Assembly (NCBI RefSeq): GCF_900102015.1
Contig: NZ_FNAT01000004.1
Coordinates: 62,001 to 126,000, forward strand
Length of the DNA stretch: 64,000 nt
DNA from: Limimaricola pyoseonensis
GTDB taxonomy: Bacteria; Pseudomonadota; Alphaproteobacteria; Rhodobacterales; Rhodobacteraceae
Direction of reading: 5' to 3'
Positions 47,010 to 54,277 of the stretch are shown here, one piece after another (within the stretch, counting starts at the first letter, position 1; each line of letters opens with the position of its first letter). The notes under the pieces are model-generated. The model did not search any database, was not told where the DNA came from, and was given only the letters and a program-made list of their open reading frames with translations. The translations under genes and the position numbers were made by a program.

Positions 47010-48263
47010 TCAATGCGCGACGGCGGCGGCGGCCGCCTCGTCGATCAGCCGCCCCGTGCGGAAGCGGTCCAGCGTGAAGGGGGCGTTGATCGGGTGCGGC
47101 TCGCCGGTCGCGACCGTGTGCGCCAGAGTGTGCGCCGCGCCGGGCGTCGCCTTGAAGCCGCCCGTGCCCCAGCCGCAATTGACGAAGAGGTTCTTCACCG
47201 GCGTCTTGCCGATGATCGCCGAGCGGTCCGGCGTCACGTCGACGATGCCGCCCCATTTCCTGAGCATCCGCATCCGGTTGAAGATCGGGAAGACCTCGCA
47301 GATCGCCGCCACCGTGTGCTCGATCAGCGGCAGGCCGCCGCGCTGCGAATAGGAGGTGTACTGGTCTGTGCCCGAGCCGATCACCAGCTCGCCCTTGTCG
47401 GACTGGCTGATATAGGCGTGCACCGTGTTCGACATCACCACGCAGGGGAAGACCGGCTTCACCGGCTCCGAGACCAGCGCCTGCAGCGGAAAGCTCTCGA
47501 GCGGCATCCGCACGCCCGCGCTCTGCATCACGACGCTGGTGTGCCCGGCCGCCGACACCGCCACCTTCTTCGCGCCGATGAAGCCCTTGGCGGTATCGAC
47601 CCCCGTCACCGCGCCGTCGGGCCCCCGCCGGATCGCGATCACCGGGCAGTTCTGGATGATGTCGACCCCGCGTGCCGCCGCCGCCCGCGCGTAGCCCCAG
47701 GCCACCGCGTCGTGCCGCGCGGTGCCCGCCCGCATCTGCAGCGCCGCGCCCATCACCGGGTAGCGCGCGTCCTTCGAGATGTTGAGCGGCGGGCAGAACG
47801 CCTTCGCCTCCTCAGGGCTGAGCCAGCGGTTGTCGACGCCGTTCAGCCGGTTGGAGTGGACGTGGCGCTGGAAGCTCTGCACGTCGTGGACGTTGTGCGC
47901 CAGCATCATCACGCCGCGCCGCGAGAACATGACGTTGTAGTTCAGCTCCTGTGACAGCCCGTCCCACAGGTCGAGCGCGTGGTCGTAGAGCTTCGCACTC
48001 TCGTCATAGAGATAGTTCGAGCGGATGATCGTGGTGTTGCGCCCGGTGTTGCCACCCCCCAGCCAGCCCTTGTCGATCACGGCCACGTTGGTGATGCCGT
48101 GCTCGCGGGCGAGGTAGTAGGCCGCACCGAGGCCATGGCCGCCGGCGCCGACGATGATCACGTCGTATTCCTTCTTCGGCTCGGCATCGGGCCACTGCTC
48201 GCGCCAGCCCTTGTGGCCGGTCAGCGCGTTCTTGACGACGGCGAAGGCGGAATAGCGGGTCAT
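47010..48263 (-). CDS. soxB: Sarcosine oxidase beta subunit
   Basis: 417-residue flavoprotein that oxidises sarcosine. The FAD-binding motif [18 protein letters not shown] is at residues 31-48; [20 protein letters not shown] (near 76) and [17 protein letters not shown] (near 370) are SoxB blocks. Family members also bind FMN covalently through a His. Start: ATG at 48263. First gene of the soxBDAG operon, divergent from a GlxA-type regulator. Sarcosine here would come from betaine or creatine breakdown. Confidence 0.96.
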   Translation of the reverse strand: MTRYSAFAVVKNALTGHKGWREQWPDAEPKKEYDVIIVGAGGHGLGAAYYLAREHGITNVAVIDKGWLGGGNTGRNTTIIRSNYLYDESAKLYDHALDLWDGLSQELNYNVMFSRRGVMMLAHNVHDVQSFQRHVHSNRLNGVDNRWLSPEEAKAFCPPLNISKDARYPVMGAALQMRAGTARHDAVAWGYARAAAARGVDIIQNCPVIAIRRGPDGAVTGVDTAKGFIGAKKVAVSAAGHTSVVMQSAGVRMPLESFPLQALVSEPVKPVFPCVVMSNTVHAYISQSDKGELVIGSGTDQYTSYSQRGGLPLIEHTVAAICEVFPIFNRMRMLRKWGGIVDVTPDRSAIIGKTPVKNLFVNCGWGTGGFKATPGAAHTLAHTVATGEPHPINAPFTLDRFRTGRLIDEAAAAAVAH

Positions 48264-48330
48264 GGCACGCTCCATCGGCGGACGGGATCGCCCCCCTACT
48301 GCCACGGCCCGGCGGCGCGGGGCTGGATGC

Positions 48331-48360
48331 ATGCGACGCATCGGCATTATGTTTGCGACA
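48331..48360. promoter_or_regulatory. Repeated TGCGAC sites in the sox/glxA divergent region
   Basis: TGCGAC occurs at 48332-48337 and again at 48354-48359, 22 bp apart, about two helical turns, as AraC-family activators often bind. The first copy lies in a palindrome ATGCG-A-CGCAT (48331-48341). The second overlaps the start codon used for the regulator. Function is inferred. Confidence 0.4.
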
Positions 48361-49391
48361 TGACCGCCGCTTTTTCATCCGCCTCGCGCCCGGCCCCCGC
48401 GCCGCGCCCGGCCGCCGCCGAGCCCCGCCTGCGCGTGGGCTTCCTGCTGGCGCGCCGCTTCACCCTCTCGGCCTTCGCCAATTTCGTCGACGTGCTGCGC
48501 CTCGCCGCCGACGAGGGCGACCGCTCGCGTCCGATCCTGTGCCGCTGGCGGGTGATCGCGGAAAAGCTCGAGCCGATCCGCTCGAGCTGCGGCGTCACCG
48601 TCGGCCCCGAGGAGAAGCTCGGCGATCCGGCGCGCTTCGACTACGTCGTGGTGATCGGCGGGCTGATGGATTCGGGCGGGCTCACCCCCGCCGAGACCGC
48701 CTTCCTGCGCCGCGCCGCCGCGCTCAAGGTGCCGCTGGTCGGCGTCTGCACCGGCGCCTTCATCCTGCACGAGGCCGGGCTGATGGCCGGCCACCGCTGC
48801 TGCGTCAGCTGGTTCCACCACGACGATTTCCTCGAACGTTTCGACGGGCTGGTGCCGGTCTCCGACCGGGTCTTCGTCGAGGATCGCGGCCGGCTGACCT
48901 GCTCGGGCGGGGCCGGCTCGGCGCATCTCGCAGCCCACCTGGTCGAGCGCCATATCGGCCGCGCGGCGGCGCGCAAGAGCTTGCACATCATGATGATCGA
49001 CGAGCCGATGGCCCCCGACGACCCGCAGCCCGGCCTGCCCCTCGACCTCAAGACCCGCGACCCGCTGGTGCGCCGGGCCTTGCGCGTCATGCAGCAGAAC
49101 CTCGACGCCGCCCCCGGCGTCGAGGAGATCGCCGCCCGTCTCGGCGTCAGCCGCCGCAAGCTCGAACGCCACATGCGCGCCGCATTGGGGCTGGGCCCGG
49201 CCGAGGCCTTCACGCGGGTCCGCCTCGCCCATGCCCGCTTCCTGCTGGCCCGGCCCGGGGCCAGCGTCACCCGCATCGCCGCCGAGGCCGGCTTCTGCGA
49301 CGCCTCGCACCTGATCCGGGTGTTCCGCCGCCACGAGGGCACGACGCCCGAGGCCTGGCGCCGCGCCATGGCCGGCCGGATCGACGCCTGA
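48360..49391 (+). CDS. GlxA-family AraC-type regulator (GbdR-like)
   Basis: 343-residue regulator. A DJ-1/PfpI amidase-like sensor domain (residues about 23-195, with [11 protein letters not shown] and [16 protein letters not shown]) precedes a C-terminal AraC DNA-binding domain (about 235-335, with [17 protein letters not shown] and [22 protein letters not shown]-like blocks). This is the architecture of GbdR and SouR, which switch on betaine and sarcosine genes in Pseudomonas. Divergence from soxB supports that role. The start is uncertain: ATG at 48360 has no clear ribosome site, and an in-frame ATG lies at 48327. Confidence 0.9.
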   Translation: MTAAFSSASRPAPAPRPAAAEPRLRVGFLLARRFTLSAFANFVDVLRLAADEGDRSRPILCRWRVIAEKLEPIRSSCGVTVGPEEKLGDPARFDYVVVIGGLMDSGGLTPAETAFLRRAAALKVPLVGVCTGAFILHEAGLMAGHRCCVSWFHHDDFLERFDGLVPVSDRVFVEDRGRLTCSGGAGSAHLAAHLVERHIGRAAARKSLHIMMIDEPMAPDDPQPGLPLDLKTRDPLVRRALRVMQQNLDAAPGVEEIAARLGVSRRKLERHMRAALGLGPAEAFTRVRLAHARFLLARPGASVTRIAAEAGFCDASHLIRVFRRHEGTTPEAWRRAMAGRIDA

Positions 49392-49497
49392 AACGGGGCT
49401 TCAGACAGGGTCCGGGCCGGCGCGCTTGACGTCGCGACCGAACCATTGCCGCGCGCGCGGCGTTGGCTGTGATACATCAAATGACATGGAGTTCACG

Positions 49498-49701
49498 ATG
49501 CCCCGTTACAGCCTGATCCCCGCCGCCGCCGCCGCGACGCTGCTGCTCGCCGCCTGCCAGCCCCAGACGGCCAGCGTGCCCACCCTGCCCGTCGCCGACG
49601 AGCAGTCCGACGAGGCCGACTACCGCCCCGGCGGCGACCCGGCGATCGGCACCGGCGGCATCGACGACCAGGGCTTCGGCGACACCGCCGGCGAAAGCTG
49701 A
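49498..49701 (+). CDS. Small lipoprotein
   Basis: 67-residue protein with a signal sequence ending in the lipobox LLAAC (Cys near residue 20), so it should be lipid-anchored in the membrane. The rest is polar and Gly/Asp-rich (PGGDPAIGTGGIDDQGFGD) without a known domain. TGGAG lies 6-7 bases before the ATG at 49498, which favours it over the ATG at 49486. It ends 4 bp from the convergent PhoD-like gene. Function unknown. Confidence 0.72.
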   Translation: MPRYSLIPAAAAATLLLAACQPQTASVPTLPVADEQSDEADYRPGGDPAIGTGGIDDQGFGDTAGES

Positions 49702-49705
49702 CGCC

Positions 49706-51118
49706 TCAGATCGGCAGCGGCGGCGTCGGGCCGCTCTCCTCGAGATGCCAGACGGCCTGCCAGTCGTCGCCGCGCCGCTCCAGCACCAGGAAGTTGCGCT
49801 CCGCCACGTAGCGCCGGCGCATTCCCGGCAGCGGCAGGATGCGGATCGGGTGCTCGGGCAGCGGCGCCTCGCCCAGCGTGCCGAGCCAGCCGAGCCCGCG
49901 GGCATAGCCCTTGGGCGGCGGCCGATGCGCGATGCCAGAGGCCACCAGCTGGTGCACCGGCCCCTGCGCCGCCGCCATCTCGGCCCGCGTGGCGAGGTGG
50001 ATCTCGCCCGACAGCACCGTGACCGGGCCGCCCTCGCGCCAGCGCAGCACTTCGCGCAGCGCCCGTTTCCACGACTCGCGATGCGCCCGGCTCTGCCACT
50101 GGTCGCGCAGGTCGTCCTCGTAATCGTCGAGCTTCGGCACCCAGCCGATGAACCGCTCGATCAACGACAGCCGCGGCCCCAGCAGCGGCACGCTCGACAC
50201 CATCAGCGTCCGCTCGCCCTCGGGCCGGTGCGCCTCCATCAGCTCCCAGCCGCGCGCCATCACCTGCTGGCGCCCGCGCTCCGAACGCAGGTCCGGCGCG
50301 ATCAGCGTCAGGCCGGGCAGCTCCCGCCGCCAGCCGAGGCTTTGGCCCGACGGGTCGGCGAAGACCTCGGCGATGTCGGCCTCGGCCGCGCCGTGCTGCA
50401 ACAGCAGGTAGGCCTCGCGCGCCGCCTTGAACAGCACCTGCCCCACCGCCGTCTCCATCGGCTCGCCGGGCAGCGAGCCCCAGCCGTCGCAGATGTCGTG
50501 GTCGTCCCAGATCGCCAGCGTCGGCACCCGCGCCGCCATCTCGCGGAACCCCGTGCAGCCGAACACCGCGAGGTAGCGCTCGAGAAAGGCCCGACGCAGA
50601 TGCGCGCCGAGATCCTCGAGATCGGCGGCCGAGGGCCGCGCCGGCAGCTCCTCGGGCCAGCCCGCGCTCAGGGGGTGGCCGCGCGTCACCTCGTCGGCAT
50701 AGATCTGGTCGCCGCCCTGCAGCAAAAGCGCGAAGGGCCGCGCCGCGTGCTCGGCGGCGAGCCGGTCCCACATGGCGTTGCGCTCGCCCGCCTCGCGGTC
50801 GAGATCGCCGTTTTCCTCGCCGTTGCAGGAGGTGAAGGCGATCCGCAGATCAGCCTTATCCGGCGCGCTCACCTCGAAGCGCTCGCCCTCGAAGACGTAG
50901 GCCGCCTGCCCCGGCGCCAGCACGAAGTCGAAGCGCCAGACCGCGTGACCGGCGAAGAGCGCGATGCGCCGCGGCGCGATCTCGGCGCCTTCGACGTCGA
51001 GCGTGCCGACCTCGGCCCCTTCTGGCCGCACCACCACCGCCGCCAACCGCAGCCCCGCCGCGTCATGGCCGCGGAAATGCAGGATCGGGCCGAGGCCCGG
51101 CGCGTCGGACGAGCTCAC
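49706..51118 (-). CDS. PhoD-like metallophosphatase
   Basis: 470-residue protein with an N-terminal beta-sandwich (about 1-90) and a PhoD-like calcineurin-type phosphoesterase domain. Metal-binding blocks are FTSCNGE (near 95), LLQGGDQIYADE (near 132), IWDDHDICDGWGS (near 203) and LSGEIHLATR (near 365). No signal peptide is visible, so unlike secreted PhoD it should be cytoplasmic. The start is GTG at 51118, 9 bp after the antiporter G-subunit stop, so it is probably cotranscribed. The substrate may be a phosphodiester or phosphomonoester. Confidence 0.88.
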   Translation of the reverse strand: MSSSDAPGLGPILHFRGHDAAGLRLAAVVVRPEGAEVGTLDVEGAEIAPRRIALFAGHAVWRFDFVLAPGQAAYVFEGERFEVSAPDKADLRIAFTSCNGEENGDLDREAGERNAMWDRLAAEHAARPFALLLQGGDQIYADEVTRGHPLSAGWPEELPARPSAADLEDLGAHLRRAFLERYLAVFGCTGFREMAARVPTLAIWDDHDICDGWGSLPGEPMETAVGQVLFKAAREAYLLLQHGAAEADIAEVFADPSGQSLGWRRELPGLTLIAPDLRSERGRQQVMARGWELMEAHRPEGERTLMVSSVPLLGPRLSLIERFIGWVPKLDDYEDDLRDQWQSRAHRESWKRALREVLRWREGGPVTVLSGEIHLATRAEMAAAQGPVHQLVASGIAHRPPPKGYARGLGWLGTLGEAPLPEHPIRILPLPGMRRRYVAERNFLVLERRGDDWQAVWHLEESGPTPPLPI

Positions 51119-51127
51119 GGCCGCGCC

Positions 51128-51472
51128 CTATTTCTCGGCATAGGTCGCCCAGTCGCGGCTCTCGGGCGGCGGCGGCAGCTCGGGCCGGCCACGCAGCCGG
51201 TGCAGGTTCACCTTGGCGATGAAATTGGCCGAGATCGGCGCGGTGACGAACAGGAACGCCATCACCAGCACCTCGTGCATCGAGCCCTCGCCGGAGGCGA
51301 AGGCATGCAGGATCGAGCCCAGCAGCAGCGAGCCCACCCCCAGCGTCGAGGCCTTGGTCGGCGCGTGCAAACGCGACATCGGGCCGGTCAGCTTCAGCAG
51401 GCCGTAGGAGCCCACCAGAGTGAAGACGGCGCCGTTCAGGATCACCAGGGCGATCAGGATCTCGATCAGCAT
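51128..51472 (-). CDS. mnhG: Multisubunit Na+(K+)/H+ antiporter subunit G
   Basis: 114-residue MnhG/PhaG subunit with three hydrophobic segments. The block GSYGLLKLTGPMSRLHAPTK-like region (residues 21-40) is the family signature: a short loop with RLHAPTKA. A Pro-rich C-terminal tail follows. It is the last antiporter subunit, 7 bp after mnhF. Confidence 0.94.
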   Translation of the reverse strand: MLIEILIALVILNGAVFTLVGSYGLLKLTGPMSRLHAPTKASTLGVGSLLLGSILHAFASGEGSMHEVLVMAFLFVTAPISANFIAKVNLHRLRGRPELPPPPESRDWATYAEK

Positions 51473-51479
51473 GGGGCCC

Positions 51480-51749
51480 TCACTCGATGATGTCGCCGCG
51501 CAGCACGAAGCGCGCGATCGCGACGGTGGAGACGAAGCCGAGCATGGCGAAGATCATCGCGCTCTCGAAGTAGATCTGGGTGCCCCAGATCGCCCCGCCC
51601 AGGATGATAAGGCCGATGGCGTTGATGACCATGGTGTCGAGCGCCAGGATCCGGTCGCCGGTGTCGGGGCCGATCACCAGCCGCACCATCGCCATCAGCT
51701 GCGCCAGGCCCACCATGCCGAGCGCGACGTAGAGAGACAGATCGATCAT
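51480..51749 (-). CDS. mnhF: Multisubunit Na+(K+)/H+ antiporter subunit F
   Basis: 89-residue MnhF/PhaF subunit with three membrane helices. RLVIGPDTGDRILALDT (near residue 23) is the family signature. It overlaps mnhE by ATGA and is followed by mnhG. These small subunits assemble with the large A and D subunits in the inner membrane. Confidence 0.95.
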   Translation of the reverse strand: MIDLSLYVALGMVGLAQLMAMVRLVIGPDTGDRILALDTMVINAIGLIILGGAIWGTQIYFESAMIFAMLGFVSTVAIARFVLRGDIIE

Positions 51750-52243
51750 TCGAAGATCTCCTTCAGGCGGCGCTCGTAGCGGTTCTTGATCTCGTCGCGC
51801 ACCGCGTCGGGGTCGGGCGCGTCGAGCGCGTGCACCAGAAGCGCGTGGCCGTCGCAGGACAGGTCTGCGCTGACCGTGCCGGGGGTCAGCGTGATCGTGC
51901 CCGCCAGCATGGTGATCGCCTCGGGCGTGCGCAGCTCCAGCGGCACCACCACCCAGTTCGGCGCCATGTCGGCGTTGCGCTTGAACAGCACGATCCGCGC
52001 CACCTGCAGGTTGGCCACGAGGATGTCCCACAGCACCACCCCGATATAGGACAGCAGCAGCCACGGCCGGGGCGAGCGCGGCCGGTCCGGCCAGTAGGCG
52101 GCGGTCAGGATCGGGATCAGCACGCCGAGGATCGCGCCGAACACCACCGTGCCGAGGCTGAGGTGGTTCACCAGCAGCACCCAGACCAGCAGCAGCAGCA
52201 CGCTCAGCGTCGGGTGCGGAAAGATCTTGCGGGTCAGACCCAT
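51746..52243 (-). CDS. mnhE: Multisubunit Na+(K+)/H+ antiporter subunit E
   Basis: 165-residue MnhE/PhaE subunit. Two hydrophobic helices in the first 60 residues are followed by a cytoplasmic part with the family blocks WDILVANLQVARIVL and ITLTPGTVSADLS (near 120). The start at 52243 lies 1 bp after the mnhD stop. Confidence 0.95.
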   Translation of the reverse strand: MGLTRKIFPHPTLSVLLLLVWVLLVNHLSLGTVVFGAILGVLIPILTAAYWPDRPRSPRPWLLLSYIGVVLWDILVANLQVARIVLFKRNADMAPNWVVVPLELRTPEAITMLAGTITLTPGTVSADLSCDGHALLVHALDAPDPDAVRDEIKNRYERRLKEIFE

Positions 52244-52244
52244 C

Positions 52245-53894
52245 TCAGTGCTCCCCCTCGTCGGCATGCTCGTCGCCGGCGTGGTCTTCATCGCCATGCG
52301 CGTCGTCCTTGATCACCTTGCCCTCGGTCGCGAGCACCTCCTCGAGATAGGGCGCGGGCGAAAAGAGCTGCTCGGCCGTGGCCGCGAGCGCGCGGTTCAC
52401 CGGCCCCGCGCCGATGGTCAGCGCCACCAGCATCGCGACGAGGCCGCCCACCGCCACCATCGGCAGCACCGGGCGCGGCACGGCCGGCTCGTCCGAGCCG
52501 TTCTGCGCGGTCTCGTCCTCGACCGGCGGCGCGCTGGTCGGGTCGGTCTCCTCGGGCTCGGGCCCCTGCTGATGCGCCTTCCAGAAGACGATCGAGCCCG
52601 CGCGCGCGAAGCCCACCACCGCCACCAGCGAGGCCGAGAGCACCACCGCCCAGACCCACCAGACCAGCGGGTCGGCGAAGGCCGCGTCGAGGATCAGGAG
52701 CTTGCCGACGAAGCCCGAGAGCGGCGGCAGGCCGGTCATGGCGATCGCCGCGACGAAGAACATCCCCGCCACCAGAGGTGCGCCCTCGAAGGGCCGCGCC
52801 CGCACCAGCCGGCCGGCGGTCTCGCCGCGCCGGCTCTGGATCACGTCGACCAGCAGGAACAGCGCCGCGGTCGCGAAGGTCGAATGGATCGCGTAGTAGA
52901 GCGCGGCGGCGATGCCGTCGGGCGTGAACACCGCGACCGAGGCCAGCAAGAGGCCCATCGAGCCGATCACCGCGAAGGCCACCAGCCGCTCGATCCGCAC
53001 CGCCCCCAGCACGCCGATCATGCCGAGCGCCAGCGTCAGGAGCGCGGCCGGCATCAGCCATGTGTCGAACAGCCCCTGGGTGATCGCCAGCTCCGGCGGG
53101 AAGACCAGCGTGTAGACGCGGATGATGCCGTAGGCGCCCACCTTGGTCATGATCGCGAAGAGCGCGGCTACCGGCGCCGGCGCCAGCGCGTAGCTCGCCG
53201 GCAGCCAGAAATGCAGCGGCAGGAGCGCCGCCTTGATCGCGAAGACCATCAGGAGCAGCACCGCCGCCACCCGGATGCCGGCGTTCGCCCCGGCGTCGAG
53301 CTCGGCCACCCGCAGCGCGAGGTCGGCCATGTTGAGCGTGCCGGTCTGCGCGTAGATCGTGCCGAGCGCGAACAGAAACAGCGTCGAGCCCAAGAGGTTG
53401 AACAGCACGTATTGCGTGCCCGCGCGCAGCCGCTCGGCGCCGCCCGCGTGGATCATCAACCCGTAGGAGGCGATCAGCAGCACCTCGAAGAAGACGAAGA
53501 GGTTGAACAGGTCGCCGGTCAGGAAGGCGCCGATGATGCCCATCAGCTGGAACTGGAACAGCGGGTGGAAATGCCGCCCGCGCGTGTCCCAGCCCGAGCC
53601 GATCGCGTAGAGCAGCACCAGCGGCGCCAGCAGCGTCGTGACCAGCACCATCAGCGTCGAGAGCCGGTCGGCCACCAGCACGATGCCGAAGGGCGCGGGC
53701 CAGTGGCCGAGCTGGTAGATCGTGACATCGCCGCCCGCGGCCTGCCAGAACTGGCCGATGGCGATGCCCAGAAGCGCGACGCAGCCCGCCATCGACAGCA
53801 CCCGCTGCGGCAGCAGGTGGCGGCGCACCATCAGCACGAGGATCGCGGCCAGCATCGCCGGCAGCACGATCGGTGAGACGATCCAGTGGCTCAT
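52245..53894 (-). CDS. mnhD: Multisubunit Na+(K+)/H+ antiporter subunit D
   Basis: 549-residue proton-pumping-like subunit homologous to NuoM/NuoN. It has about 14 helices, with the conserved Glu of FFEVLLIASYGLM (near residue 137) and Lys residues in IKAALLPLHFWLP (near 222) and MTKVGAYGIIR (near 251). Two features are unusual: an acidic Pro-rich insert near 455-488 (EPEETDPTSAPPVEDE) and a C-terminal tail rich in His, Asp and Glu (HGDEDHAGDEHADEGEH). It overlaps mnhC by ATGA. Confidence 0.95.
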   Translation of the reverse strand: MSHWIVSPIVLPAMLAAILVLMVRRHLLPQRVLSMAGCVALLGIAIGQFWQAAGGDVTIYQLGHWPAPFGIVLVADRLSTLMVLVTTLLAPLVLLYAIGSGWDTRGRHFHPLFQFQLMGIIGAFLTGDLFNLFVFFEVLLIASYGLMIHAGGAERLRAGTQYVLFNLLGSTLFLFALGTIYAQTGTLNMADLALRVAELDAGANAGIRVAAVLLLMVFAIKAALLPLHFWLPASYALAPAPVAALFAIMTKVGAYGIIRVYTLVFPPELAITQGLFDTWLMPAALLTLALGMIGVLGAVRIERLVAFAVIGSMGLLLASVAVFTPDGIAAALYYAIHSTFATAALFLLVDVIQSRRGETAGRLVRARPFEGAPLVAGMFFVAAIAMTGLPPLSGFVGKLLILDAAFADPLVWWVWAVVLSASLVAVVGFARAGSIVFWKAHQQGPEPEETDPTSAPPVEDETAQNGSDEPAVPRPVLPMVAVGGLVAMLVALTIGAGPVNRALAATAEQLFSPAPYLEEVLATEGKVIKDDAHGDEDHAGDEHADEGEH

Positions 53895-54277
53895 TGCGCG
53901 GCCTCCTGTCGCTGCTCGCGCGGCAGCGCGGGCTCTGCGGCGTCGCCGTCCGAGACGGCGGGCACGTCGACGAGGTCGTCATCCGAGGACAGCCACGAGC
54001 CGAGCGCGATGATCACCACCACGGCGGTCATGCCGAAGGAGATCACGATCGCGGTCAGCACCAGCGCCTGCGGCAGCGGGTCGGTGTAGGTCTCGACCCC
54101 GTCGCGCAGCACCGGCGGCGCGTTCAGCGCCAGCCGCCCCGAGGCGAAGAGAAACACGTTGACGGCATAGCTCAGAAGCGAGGTGCCGATGATCACCGGG
54201 AAGGTGCGCAGTCTGAGCACCATGTAGATCCCGGCGGCGGTCAGCGCGCCGACGGCCGTGGCGATCAGAAGTTCCAT
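53891..54277 (-). CDS. mnhC: Multisubunit Na+(K+)/H+ antiporter subunit C
   Basis: 128-residue MnhC/PhaC subunit, homologous to NuoK. Three helices; the blocks GIYMVLRLRTFPVIIGTSLLS and DPLPQALVLTAIVISFGMTA are the family hallmarks. An acidic C-terminal tail (SSDDDLVDVPAVSDGD) follows. Its ATG shares one base with the stop of the fused AB subunit (TGATG). Confidence 0.95.
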   Translation of the reverse strand: MELLIATAVGALTAAGIYMVLRLRTFPVIIGTSLLSYAVNVFLFASGRLALNAPPVLRDGVETYTDPLPQALVLTAIVISFGMTAVVVIIALGSWLSSDDDLVDVPAVSDGDAAEPALPREQRQEAAQ

